Shown: positions 33,481 to 44,416, counted from the first letter of the stretch. The stretch: 64,000 nucleotides of DNA from Thinopyrum elongatum (GCA_011799875.1 CM022298.1:258905757-258969756); one strand, 5' to 3'. Notes: generated from the sequence alone by a model not told the origin. Numbers and translations are program-made.

Positions 33481-34107
33481 GTTTGGTTGCTGCATCTTGT
33501 AGTTAACACGCCTTTTCGTTTTTATTTAACAATAACCAGTGTACTTTGACCGGCACAATGCCAGTTTGAATGACTATGTTTGCTTGTTGTTAAATGTTAG
33601 GCCTATTGTAGTTAACACACCTTTCCACTTGTTTTGCTTTACTAGCGTGCTTAAACCTGCACACTGAAGCTTTCTTTTGGAGATTATTTTGTCTGCCATG
33701 GATATATTTGGTTGATGTTTAGCCTGTTGTGCTTAACATGCCTCTCGATGTACCTACACAGGACAATTTTGGGAACGACTGCTGTTTTCCATTGAGGTTA
33801 GTTTCATCCCATGGCTTATATATACTCACTGTTCAGGATATCGGTAGCTGGTACCATATAGGTCGGGGCCTGATAAGGGACTAATCGGTGAATCAGACTT
33901 TTAACTGAATATATCTGTAACCCATTTATCGTTAGGTTAGCTAGGGCCATATGTAATATATCTGAGGCTACATAGCAACATGCACTGTACTTAATGTCTA
34001 AATATGCAATCCTAGGCTACATAGCAACAAGGAAGAGTGTTACCTTAATGTTCTGATGATGTCTAGATATACGTAGAAGAGCAGCAGCAGCAACAACAAC
34101 AACACAT

Positions 34108-34381
34108 CCCTGTTTGGATACTCAACTTAGCTAGAGGTTAGAGTTAGTTTCTAGCTCATGACTAACCCTGAACTAACTCTATCCAAAGAGGTGTTTGGAT
34201 GACAGGGTTAGATTGACAATAAATGCACTAGGAGAACTAGCTCCAATTAGCACCTCTTGGGTTGGATAATTTTTTTGGGTGGGTTAGATGCAACTAGCTC
34301 AAACTAGCCCTCATGTTTGGATATACTTTAGGGCTATTTGAGCCCGAACTAGCTCAAACTAACTCTAAACCATGGATACAA
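34108..34381. mobile_element. MITE-like sequence in the B3-like gene intron
   Basis: GTTTGGATAC-type phrases and TTAGAGTTAGTTT with inverted TTTAGAGTTAGTTTGAGCT suggest a degraded inverted-repeat element of the grass Tourist/hAT MITE type. Termini are not clean, and I could not define a TSD. Confidence 0.4.
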
Positions 34382-35279
34382 TAGCAGTTAATCAGCCGAT
34401 AATTTGTAAAAATACAATAAACTCCTTTCGGCCCATAATATAAGATGTTAATTCATCTAATATGTGAGCATATTGGATGTTATAAGATATTATGAAAGAG
34501 TGTTGTACTACATCATTGTGCAATTGCTATTTAGGTTCTAATATTAACTTGGTGCTTTTAGGTACATACGTCATTGGTAAAGATCCGTGCTTCAACCCTT
34601 TCTGCGTATGGGGTAATGAGATATCGATGAACCACCATCAAGTGAGGAAGCTGATAAAGATTGTTAGTAAAATGGGTCAAAAGATGGCAATTAAACTATT
34701 TGTTTACACTTTATACAAGACAACAACGAACTGCAGGATGGTAAGTAAGAACTCTGCAGCCTTCTTTTTACTGCCCATAATGAGTTGTGTTAGATGACAA
34801 TGTCTCAATCTTTTTCATTTGTAATGGTTCCCAAAGCAGTTTACTCAAGATTACCTCTCAAACTACATGATTGGTGGTCATGCAAAGGTTAAAGTATTTC
34901 TACCGGAACACGATGATTATCTAGATGTTCTCATGAAGATCGTGAAGGATGGGTGGTCGGCCATCACAAGGGGTTGGACTAGAGTCGTGCATGCCTTCTG
35001 CATGGAGGAGGGCACAATATGGGCATTCCGCTTCACCTTGTTGAGCAACCAGAATGTATTTCGCCTCTTTCTTTACCGTCTTTAATAGTACAAGTATACA
35101 ACTGTGGTTCATCATTCTTTATTTGGTTCTTATGTAATTCTTGAACATATGTACCTATGAATCGAATAATGCATTGGTTGTTTGAATCTGATGGATATGA
35201 ATAAAGCTATAGCATACATTCAAATTCAAATCCGGTACAATTTGAAATAGCAACAATTAAATTACGGTGAAATTACGCT

Positions 35280-35944
35280 CTGAAGGTCGTTACGGCACAC
35301 ATGGTTGGTAAAACACAAACGTTTGTGATATTCACCATAATCCGACACGATTCATAGAGAGGAAACGTGTGCAAGCATGCACACAGTTGCCGTTTGCAAA
35401 GCATGTGCGATGTCAGACAATATCACAAATGGTGCGGGCAAACTAAACATTTGTGATAGTTGCCTTATTGTACACAATTCGCAACCATGAACTGTTTTTG
35501 ATGTGGTATGCATTGCAAACGTTGCACCACAGAATAGCGTGTGCGATAGTTGTTGTGTACGATGATGTTACTACGGTCTGACGTTTCATAATCCTGTCCG
35601 ACACTCATACGATGATTAGCTAATCTTCTTAATTAGTTATCGCATACGGTTTGGGAAAAGCGAATGTGTGTGATTGTCTGCTTATCATACACATTCTATA
35701 ATAGTGAACCGTTTGTAATGGGCCGCGCATCGTAAACGTAGCACCACAGAATACAGACTACGATGGCAATGCGAGCACAAATGAGTAGCGAGTACTGTAT
35801 ATGCATCAAGGCTCCCTATCCCCGACGGTTTCTGGGTCGTGTGGAAAGGACCCCCCTATCGCCCACACTCACTAGGCGACGGTTCCAAATGCCGTCGCGG
35901 AAAGGGGTTAAAAACCATTTGTATAGCACCTTGCTGTACCAGTG
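35280..35944. repeat. Right subterminal region of E2
   Basis: Repeated AAACG(T)TTGTGATA, ACACGTT and GTGTGCGAT-like motifs, in inverted sense to the left end, finishing in GTACCAGTG. No gene. Confidence 0.65.
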
Positions 35945-38900
35945 ACAAGAGGTGGATCAAAGCTTTTGACACCAACCATTTTGTCAATTGTACATTAAAT
36001 ATGTCCTAATATTTTATAAAATTGATTTGGTCCAATTTTGCAACAAATATATGGTAGGTCCTTCACAAAAAACTCATTTGGGCATTCGAAAAATGGAAAA
36101 TGGTTTTTTCGTCCAAAGAAAATGAAAACTCCCTTAGGCAACATTGTTTGTCATTCCAAGATGCACCATTGTGCACAATATGAGATCATTTGAACAAACT
36201 ATGCCATGAATGTGGCCATAAAATTGATCATTTGACTTAAAAGCCATGAATCTTCACACATGATAGCTCATTTCTGAGAACACTTTTTTTAAATAATTGC
36301 CGCATGACAAGTTTTATTATTTTTCCTGGCAACTTGGTCACATATAATGACACAATGTGAAGGTTTTCTAGTTTTTTGATTTTTTTTGAATTTTTCATGC
36401 CCATTTCAAAATGCGGTCAAAAGGGCGGGCATGACCATTCCTAGCTAGTGGTTGAATCTTGGAAATTTTTTGGTGTTTCCCTGATTAAATATATACTTAT
36501 GTATCCAGAAATGATTTTTAGAAAAAATAAAGAGCAAACTATGAGGCAGCTGCAGTTCAAATTTGACCCGCTTCCTACTGAATCGGCGGAAATTTGTCTT
36601 TTTCACGAGAGGTGGATCAAAAACTTTTGATACCCAACCATTTGGTTAATTGTGCATGAAATATGGCCTAATATTTTATAAAATTTATTTGCTCTAATTT
36701 TGCAACAAATATATGGTAGGTCCTTCACAAAAAAACACATTTTGGGCACTCGAAAAATGGAAAATGAATTTTTCGTCCAAAGAAAATGAAAACTTCCTTA
36801 GGCAACATTGTTTGCCATTCCAAGATGCACTTTTGTGCACAATATTAGACCATTTGAGCAAACTATGACATGCAAGCGGCCATAAGATTGATCATTTGGC
36901 TTGAAAGCCATGAATCTTCACACATGATAGCTCATTTCTGAGAACACTTTTTAAAAATAATTACCATATTACAAGTTTATTATTTTTTCTGGTAACTTGG
37001 TCACATATAATGACACTATGGCAAGGTTTTCCAATTTTTTGATTTTTTTTAAAAAAGTTCATGCCCATTTCAAAATGCAGTCAAAACGGCAGGCATGACC
37101 GTTCCTAGCTAGTGGTTGAATCTTGGATTTTTTTGGTGTTTCTATGATTAAATAGATACTTATGTAACTAAAAATTATTTTTGGAAAAAATAAAGAGCAA
37201 ACTATGAGGCAGCTGCAGTTCAAATTTGACCCACTTCCTGCTGAATCGGCAGAAATTTGTCTTTTTCATGAGAGGTGGATCAAAACTTTTGACACCCAAC
37301 TAATACGTCTCCAACGTATCTATAATTTTTTATTGTTCCATGCTATTATATTATCTATTTTGGATGTTTTATATGCATTAATATGCTTATATTGTTTTTG
37401 GGACTAACTTATTAACCTAGAGCCCAGTGCCAGTTTCTGTTTTTTCCTTGTTTTTGAGTTTTACAGAAAAGGAATATCAAACGGAGTCCAAACGGAATAA
37501 AACTTTCATGATGATTTTTCTTGGACCAGAAGACACCCAGCAAACTTGGAGTTGAAGGCAGGGGAGTCCCGAGGACTCCACAAGCCAGAGGGGCGCCCCC
37601 TAGGGGGGCACCCTGAGGGCTTGTGGACCCCTCGGAGCTCTCCTAACCCTAATTCTTCTTCTATAAATTCCCAAATATTCCCAAACAACCAGAAGCATCC
37701 ACCAAAATACTTTTCCTCTGCTGTAACCTTCTGTACCCATGAGATCCCATCTTGGGGCCTTTTTAGCATCCTGCCGGATGGGATTCAATCACAGAGGGCT
37801 TCTACATCAACTCTATTGCCCTTCTGATGAAGCGTGAGTAGTTTACCATAGACCTATGGGTCCATAGCTAGTAGCTAGATGGCTTCTTCTCTCTCTTTGA
37901 TTCTCAATACCATGTTCTCCTCGATGTTCTTGGAGATCTATCTGATGTAATATTCTTTTGCGGTGTGTTTGTCGAGATCCGATGAATTGTGGATTTATGA
38001 TCAGATTATCTATGAATATTATTTGAATCTTCTCTGAATTCTTATATGCATGATTTGATATCATTGTATTTCTCTTCGAATTATTGGTTTGGTTTGACCA
38101 ACTAGATTGGTTCTTCTTGCAATGGGAGAGGTGCTTATTTTTGGGTTCAATCTTGCGGTGTCCTCACCCAGTGACAAAGTAGGGGTAGCGAGGCACGTAT
38201 TGTATTGTTGCCATCAAGGGTAAAAAGATGGGGTTTTCATCATATTGCTTGAGTTTATCCCTCTACATCATGTCATCTTGCTTAAGGCGTTACTCCGTTC
38301 TTTACGAACTTTATACTCTAGATGCATGCTGGATAGCGGTCGATGTGTGGAGTAATAGTAGTAGATGCAGAATTGTTTCGGTCTACTTGACACGGACGTG
38401 ATGCCTATATGCATAATCATTGCCTTGGATATTGTCATAACTTTGCGCTTTTCTATCAATTGCTCGACAGTAATTGGTTCACCCACCGTATTATTTGCCA
38501 TCAAGAGAGAAGCCTCTAGTGAAACCTATGGCCCCCGGGTCTATTTTCCATCATATATTTTCAGATCTATAAACCAAAAAACCCAAAAATACCTTGCTGA
38601 AATTTATTTTATTTTATTTTGTTTTATGTTTTAGTAAGCTTTTATATCTATCTCTATCAGATCTCACCTTTGCAAGTGACCGTGAAGGGATTGACAACCC
38701 CTTTATCGTGTTGGGTGCAAGTGTTTAATTGTTTGTGCAGGTGCATAGGTTGGGGACTTGCTTGTATCTCCTACTGGATTTGTTACCTTGGTTCTTAACT
38801 GAGGGAAATACTTATCTCTTCTTTGCTGTATCACCCTTTCCTCTTCAAGGGAAAAACCAATGCAAGCTCAAGAAGTAGCACCAACCATTTGGTCAATTAT

Positions 38901-39780
38901 GCATTAAATATGGCCTAATATTTTATAAAATTGATTTGGTCCAATTTTGCAACAAATATATGGTAGGTCCTTCACTTAAAAAAACTCATTTTGGGTACTC
39001 AAAAAATGGAAAATGAATTTTTTGTCCAAAGAAAATGAAAACTTCCTTAGGAGACATTGTTTGCCATTCCAAGATGCGCCCTTGTGCACAATATTAGACC
39101 ATTTGAACAAACTATGCCATGCATGTAGTCATAAGATTGATCATTTCGCTCAAAAGCCATGAATCTTCACACATGATAGCCCATTTCTGAGAACACTTTT
39201 TTTAAATAATTTCCCTATTACAAGTTTATTAACTTTCCTGGTAACTTGGTCACATATAATGACACAATGCAAAGGTTTTCCAATTTTTTGATTTTTTTTT
39301 GAATTTTTTATGCCCGTTTCAAAATGCGGTTGACAGGCACGACCGTTCATAGCTAGTGGTAATCTTGGAATATTTTTGGTATTTCTCTGATTAAATAGAT
39401 ACTTATGTACCTAAAAAAGTTTTTTGGAAAAAATAAAGAGCAAACTATGAGGCACTTGTAGTTCAAATTTGGCCTGCTTCCTACTAAATCGGCAGAAATT
39501 TGTCTGTTTCATGAGAGGTGGATCAAAACTTTTGACACCCAACAATTTTGTCAATTGTGCATTAAATATGGCCTAATATTTTACAAAATTGATTTGGTCG
39601 GATTTTGCAACAAATATATGGTAGGTCCTTCCCAAAAAAACTCATTTTGGCCACTGAAAAAATGGAAAATGATTTTTGTGTGCAATGCAAATGAAAACCA
39701 CAAAATCATCATTGTTTGAAATCCTAAGATACACATATATGCACAATATTGGGTCATTTAAACATACAACATGAGGCTAA
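35945..39780. repeat. Four-unit tandem array of about 660 bp in the right arm of E1
   Basis: The phrase AGAGGTGGATCAAA occurs at 35948, 36610, 37271 and 39514. Spacings are 662, 661 and, after subtracting the 1585 bp solo LTR plus TSD, 658 bp. Units share GCAGTTCAAATTTGACCCGC and a long AT-rich body. The last 120 bp of the E1 left arm is a further partial unit, split from the array by E2. No coding content; the 60-residue frames in it are repeats of the same non-coding sequence. Confidence 0.85.
37301..38880. mobile_element. Solo LTR (Athila-lineage, WHAM/Sabrina-like) in E1
   Basis: A 1580-bp sequence starting TAATACGTCTCCAACG (expected TG mutated to TA) and ending CAAGAAGTAGCA, flanked by TSD CCAAC (37296-37300 and 38881-38885). 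The empty site is known from the neighbouring repeat units. No internal region is present, so unequal recombination between LTRs has removed it. The opening and the end (GAAAAACCAATGCAAGCTCAAG) are those of a common Triticeae family. Confidence 0.85.
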
Positions 39781-40205
39781 TATGTTGAGTGTTTACCCGA
39801 AATAAGAGGGTAAAAAATATAAAAGAAACAAAAGAAAAACACAATCACATAAGCTTGATTCTGATTGGTGGAACTATTTGTGACACGGATCGATGACATG
39901 GCAGACATCCTACCATCCATTGCTAGTGATCCCACGTCCATCCATCCATCTAAAGAAAAGGAGAAAAAGAAAAACCACCGCACCAAACCACTCCTCGTCC
40001 TCACGAACCCACCCAACCACTTGTCGCCTCCCCTTCCTTCCCAACAACACACGCCGCCGCCTCCTTCTCCCCGATCCTGATTGTCACGCCGGCTCTCTCA
40101 CCTCGCCGGCATCACCCCCTCCTCCCCCGTCCTCCCCCAGTCCCGGCCATCCTCCCTTCCGCCACCCCCGCCTGCTCCGCCTACTCCACCGCCGCCTCCG
40201 ACGCC

Positions 40206-40323
40206 ATGGCAGATGCTGACAGTAGCAACAACCCATTACTCGCCGACTTTGACTTCCCGCCCTTCAACCACATCAAGCCCGCGCATGTCCACCCTAGGAT
40301 CTGCGCACTCCTCGCCCGCCTCA
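40206..40323 (+). pseudogene. Captured first exon of oligopeptidase A (M3 metallopeptidase)
   Basis: ATG at 40206 opens NPLLADFDFPPFNHIKPAHV then HPRICALLARL, which is the N-terminus of plant and bacterial oligopeptidase A (NPLL...F-x-PPF...I-x-PEHV). These zinc peptidases clear short peptides, including cleaved transit peptides, in organelles and cytosol. The frame then runs into unrelated sequence at 40322, where a 37-bp repeat begins; the HEXXH catalytic region is absent. A CT-rich 5' UTR-like stretch precedes it (39950-40200), so promoter and first exon may have been captured together. Confidence 0.7.
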
Positions 40324-41078
40324 TGTTGGGGTTTTGTTATTCTTCTGCGAGAAAAGTTGCGCGAGTCAAGTGGAGGAGGGGAGGAGCAAGACGGTGCTAC
40401 TGGTCGGCATGGACGATAGCGACCACAGCTACCGCGTGCTCGAGTGGGCTATGCGTTACGTTGTAGAGATGGCCAGCTCCAGGCCCTGGTGGAGCTCGTC
40501 GTCTTCCACGCCAAGCTGTCCATGTCCTTCGTCGTCACCCTCGGCGGCCCCGGTAAGTGACGACCGCGACCCCCTGCCTAGTAATTCTTGGTTATCTGAA
40601 CCGGCTGGAGGCCTAGTTTCTGGGGATCGATCGATTTCAGCCGCTGCTAGGGACATGGTGAGGTACAGTAGAGGCGAACCTACGCAGGAGGGCCGAGGAC
40701 GTCGTCGACAGGGCTCGCCGTCTCTGCGCCGCCAACTCGGTAACATCCACTGCCAATTGGAGAAACGAGTAACAAGATCACGCTGATTGCGGCATGCTCT
40801 GCTTAACACTCACATACATAATGGATTGCAGGTGCAGGGTGTGGTGGAGGTGATCGACAAGGAGCCGAGGTTCATGCTCTGCAACACCGTGGAGAAGCAC
40901 CACACTGACCTGCTCGTCGTCGGCAGCTATGGCTACGACGCCATCAAGAGGTAGTTGATGAGATTTATTTATATCTAGTCCAGTCCATGATGCAGAGCTA
41001 GTGGTCATGGAATTTGTCTGAACCTAGACGCTTTAGTTGACATGTTAGGGTTTTGTTATTCTCCTTCGGGAAAAGCTT
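40322..41078 (+). repeat. Direct repeats of about 37 bp flanking the USP insert
   Basis: CATGTTGGGGTTTTGTTATT (40322-40341 onward to 40358) recurs at 41041-41078 as CATGTTAGGGTTTTGTTATT with a few differences. They bracket the USP exons exactly, as expected if the USP piece was inserted during break repair copying flanking DNA. Confidence 0.65.
40363..40954 (+). pseudogene. Captured universal stress protein (USP) gene, three exons
   Basis: Exon 1 (about 40370-40552) encodes KTVLLVGMDDSDHSYRVLEW and, after a frameshift near 40480, LVVFHAKLSMSFVVTLGGPG, ending at GGTAAGT. Exon 2 (40641-40739) encodes VEANLRRRAEDVVDRARRLC between TTTCAG and GTAACA. Exon 3 (40832-40954) encodes GVVEVIDKEPRFMLCNTVEK and HHTDLLVVGSYGYDAIKR, then TAG. 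USP-A proteins bind ATP through a G-x2-G-x9-G-(S/T) loop; the copy stops right after GSYG, so the loop is incomplete. Introns are kept, so capture was from DNA. It is joined downstream of the oligopeptidase exon, giving a chimeric transcript candidate. Confidence 0.8.
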
Positions 41079-41609
41079 GTGTACATAGCTGTCTCCAGCT
41101 TGTATGGGTGCTCTCCCATGTTTCGATGCTCAGTTAGCTGGATGAGCTTCGTATGCTAGTAGTGGCTGAATGCTGAAATTATTTGTGATAGCTGTGCGGG
41201 CAGTTGTGGTGGGCAAGCTCTGTCTAGTTATATTGAGCACAAGAGGTATTAGTTACATTTAGTTATTTTGCTGTTTGCTCTCTTGACATTCTGTAAAAGG
41301 AAGTGTTGAAGGCAAGTTTTTGAGTCATGTCTCTCATCTGTAATGGATCTATTGCATATGAATTCTTGTCTGGGTGGTATAAGTTTGCAATGAATTCAAT
41401 GGTATTAACTGGGTTCTATGTAGACTTGTCCATACACAGAATGAGTTATATGAAGTAGTGTCAGATGTTTTTGTTTTTCTTGACCATCTTGTTGATGTTA
41501 TCTTCATACACTACAGTGTACTTTCTGGTTAACTAAGCTTCTATATGTTTTGTTGCACCTCTCTTTTCATGTTGCTTGTTCGAGCTAACATATGTTATTT
41601 CTGCTACAG

Positions 41610-41682
41610 CCATGGCAGGAATGGCACGGGAAGGTTCCCAGTTTGACGCTAAGAACTATGATTCTAAGATGTAGGAGCTGAT
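41610..41682 (+). pseudogene. Captured N-terminal exon of translation initiation factor eIF4A
   Basis: Between acceptor GCTACAG and donor GTAAGTAG lies an exon with ATG at 41612 encoding MAGMAREGSQFDAKNYDSKM, then a TAG and ELM. This is the well conserved N-terminus of plant eIF4A (DEAD-box RNA helicase of cap-dependent initiation); the TAG sits at the usual Gln codon. The next exons with the Q motif and helicase core are absent. Confidence 0.8.
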
Positions 41683-41689
41683 GTAAGTA

Positions 41690-43879
41690 GTCTCAAACTT
41701 TTTGTTCTTCCATTTTATAGCCGCTCATGGTTATCAGCTGGTTGCCATTTAACCCGCCTTGTGCCATGGTAAGAACAGAGCTTCACTCTCTATCGTGCAT
41801 GTATTGAAATGCCAAAATGTCAAATACATGGTCACTCTCAGCTTGGATATCAGATTGTACTTAGTTATGTGATTTATTCATGTTCTTGCTGCTTGTTAAG
41901 TGATTACCTTGATGTCCTGCCAATGCTTGGATGTAGAGTAAGGTCACCTGCCAATGTTGGGATGTAGAGTAAGGTCGGGCTGTTGTGCCCGTAACTTTAT
42001 TCCTTGTTAATACCATCAGATATCAGATGAGCCATTGTCTTGTGCAAGAATTTTTCTTTTGAATGCACCCATGGCCTTCCAAGCAATTGCGGCTGGTAGA
42101 ACATGTTGTTGTGCTGTACTGCTTACAGCAGTCGTTGCCTGATAGTAGCAGCAGTAACTCAAGTAAGGTCCAGTAATAAAGTATGTAACATTTGTTCTTG
42201 TTCATTAATATCATAAAATTAGGAGTAAGGATTTAGCTTTCATTTTGCTTTCACTCAACGATTGTGGCAGTCAAATTAGATGTCTCCTCTATTGTTGGAA
42301 TCCACTCTGGTTAGATGACATCTTGTTAGCGTGGCATAATGAAAGATTCAGGTTTTTTCTATTGATTTGTTTCATCATCATTATGCATGTGTACTTGGTG
42401 AATCAGGACACCCATTAGGAGCCAAATGTCTCCCTTAAATAAGTTTATTCATATTCTATTTGTATTTCAGTTTGTGGCTTAAGGAACCGAGCAAGGGAAA
42501 CCATTATACCTTGTTCCTTGTTTTGTAAACTTTAATTCTGTCGGATCATTCGATGTCAAGTAAAGGTTCTTTGTTCCATGTTATGGTAAAAGAATATATG
42601 ATTATAACAATTTCTTTTACTTAGGCGGACTATGTAGAAGAAAAAGCAGAGTTGAGCTAGGTAAAAGAAGAAGATGGAGAGGGAGAAGGAGGAGGCATGG
42701 CAAAAAGAAACCGAATACCTTGCCACTGCTTTGCTTGCAGGTGACATCCATTAATCTCACTTAGGTAAATCTGTAATTTTGTTAGAATGCAACCTTTTGG
42801 GAATTCTAGACTTTTCTTTTGTGGTAATCTAATGATGTTAGATGTCTACTGGTTGTTGTATATGGGCAAGATGAATTGAATCCTGTTGTTTTCTTTTTGA
42901 TGTACACACATGCAGATGATTGACAATCATGAACAGCAAGCAACCATACTAGTTACTACCTAGGTGTTCCAGAGATTGTTGTATTATTTATGTTGTTTTT
43001 ACTCCCAGAATTATTGTGCGCTCATACTGTCATCACATTGCCTGTTTTTCTTGCTGCATACATATATCTCAAGCATTGTACTTATGTGTTTGCTTAGGCG
43101 GATAACTACTAAGTGATTACAATTAATATGTACTTGTGAATTCTAAGCTTATATTGGTGTCTTGCGATCATGTTCTAATTAATGTGTATAGTCCAAGCAC
43201 TTGAATCTATCTAAATGCATGCACACAAGTTAAGTTATCTTTTGAGAAATTGTTGGTGCATTTTTTTGTTTCTCAAATACAAAATAACTTGCTCCTTTCA
43301 GTTGTGGCATCCCCATTGTTGTCTTTATGATGCTGTTTGTGACTAATATAGTGTATTTACAGATTGTTCGCAGTCACTGGTATCACTGATAACAGTGCCT
43401 CATTTTTGTTCTTCTATTTTTATTTATGTACGGACTGCCTACAACTTAACATGTTCTTAGATGTGCTTTTATTTTGTTTCTAACCATTCTATTTTATAAC
43501 ATTCAGATGATGGCCTTCATTCATGTTTCGTCGCGAGCACTATGACGAAGAAGTTGGAAGAAGCAAGGCATGCAGGATCTAGGCATGCATGCACACTCGT
43601 ATCTTTACTTCAAGACTTTGTTGTAATGCTGAATTTTCATGGAATTTGGATATAGTGCTGATTTTGCTGAGAATTTGATGTATATTTGCATGCTAACAAA
43701 ATTCAAATGCTGGGAGTTATGTACATATTCTTAGAATACTATTCTAATTGGAAAATATGTTGGCATTGAATCTGGGCTGGTTGTATGTCGATGATATCAA
43801 AATTATTCGATAAAAATAGGCATGGGCTAAATCAAGAAGTGGCTGGAATGTGTATTGAACAAAATCTATTTGGGCTTTG
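41690..43879. other. E1 right-arm filler, no gene supported
   Basis: AT-rich sequence with intron-like character (several TTGCAG and GTAAGT phrases). A purine-rich stretch at about 42635-42705 could be a scrap of an exon (charged Lys/Glu-rich), but no family is recognised. Confidence 0.4.
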
Positions 43880-44387
43880 AAAAGTCTATGGCCCAAAATA
43901 TGTTGGTAGTAATAAAGGCTGAAAATTAAAAAGAAATTGAATGGTAAAATATAGAGGCCCAAAAAAGAAATGGATCACAAAAAGGCCACGACCCATGAAA
44001 TAAAAAGGCTGAATTGTTGGGCCTGGCCCATGTGGCTGACCAGAATTAACATGAAAAATAATCTTAAATGGGCTAAATTAGTGGGCTTGGCCCAAGTAAA
44101 GCACCGAACTGGACCGGGCTGATTCTAATCAACGAACTTTTCATTTGGTCGTAATTTTGCCATGGCAGGTCGCTACGTTGGATCTGACGTGGCCTGGGCA
44201 GACAACCAGCGACCAAAACAATTGGTCATTGAACCAACAACCTTTTATTTTGGTTGTAGCCTTCTATGACCTTATCACAAAGAAGGTCGTTAAGTTTCAT
44301 TAAAGATGGTCAGCTTTTAACCAACTATTTTTGGTCACAAAAAGGTCGCAAATGAAAAACAATGACCGTTTAGTGACCAATATTGAT
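43880..44387. repeat. Right subterminal region of E1
   Basis: GGTCG, TTGGTC and GACCA motifs recur in both orientations, mirroring the left 200 bp of E1. Probable transposase-binding array. Confidence 0.7.
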
Positions 44388-44416
44388 GGTCGCAAGTTAA
44401 CATATTTCTTGTAGTG
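44388..44416 (-). repeat. Right terminal inverted repeat of E1
   Basis: Minus strand starts CACTACAAGAAATATGTTAA. Followed by TSD TAG (44417-44419). The preceding 300 bp is dense in GGTCG and TTGGTC subterminal motifs. Confidence 0.93.

Larger units (their letters stand above)
32394..35085 (+). pseudogene. Multi-exon gene with B3-like C-terminal domain, captured in E2
   Basis: Exon 1 (32394-33058) encodes 222 residues. Its C-terminal part holds five copies of a Cys-Ser-Ser-Lys-Gly-Lys-Glu-Pro-Ile/Val-Cys-like decapeptide, one with SHGNE. A short exon may lie at about 33770-33804. Exon 34562-34740 has clean AG/GT borders and encodes KDPCFNPFCVWGNEISMN and GQKMAIKLFVYTLYKTT. Exon 34840-35085, in phase, encodes DYLSNYMIGGHAKVKVFLP, VKDGWSAITRGWTRVVHAF and EEGTIWAFRFTLL, the second being like the B3 GWk-x-F-x-L-x-EG core. 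Spliced through the short exon, the frame meets a TGA, so it may be dead or my exon model may be wrong. Introns carry MITE remnants. Function would be DNA binding. Confidence 0.55.
12062..35944. mobile_element. Element E2: 23.9-kb CACTA-like transposon nested in E1
   Basis: The left end is CACTACTGCAGGATG and the right end, inverted, CACTGGTACAGCAAGG; both have CACT(A/G) termini but the inverted repeat is otherwise imperfect. The strong evidence is the empty site: E1's 660-bp repeat units read TTTTTC-ATG-AGAGG or TTTTTC-ACG-AGAGG at this point, while here TTTTTC-AAA precedes E2 and ACA-AGAGG follows it, which is a 3-bp TSD with one change. Both ends carry repeated GTGTG(C/T)GATG and ACACGGTT-like subterminal motifs. 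Cargo is five captured gene regions, a MITE and a complete Athila-type retrotransposon. Own sequence is about 14.3 kb. No transposase is seen. Confidence 0.8.
10607..44416. mobile_element. Element E1: 33.8-kb CACTA (En/Spm-type) transposon inserted in element A gag
   Basis: Both ends start CACTACAAGAAATATGT, giving 29-bp terminal inverted repeats with two mismatches, close to the maize En/Spm terminus. The flanks carry the 3-bp TSD TAG (10604-10606 and 44417-44419). Removing the element and one TSD leaves A's gag in frame across the junction, which proves the boundaries independently. Subterminal regions at both ends repeat TTGGTC/GGTCG motifs, the usual transposase-binding character. Inside are a second CACTA (E2), a solo LTR, a 660-bp tandem array and pieces of three host genes. 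No tnp2-type transposase frame is visible, so it is non-autonomous. About 8.3 kb is E1's own sequence. Confidence 0.92.

Noticed and set aside
36448..37407. 60-67 residue frames in the 660-bp repeats
   Set aside because: The same short frame recurs because the DNA repeats; no start context, domain or codon bias supports coding.
10607..44416. CACTA transposase (tnp2-like) in E1 or E2
   Set aside because: No frame shows transposase-like motifs; the long frames are captured genes, retroelement ORFs or repeat shadows.
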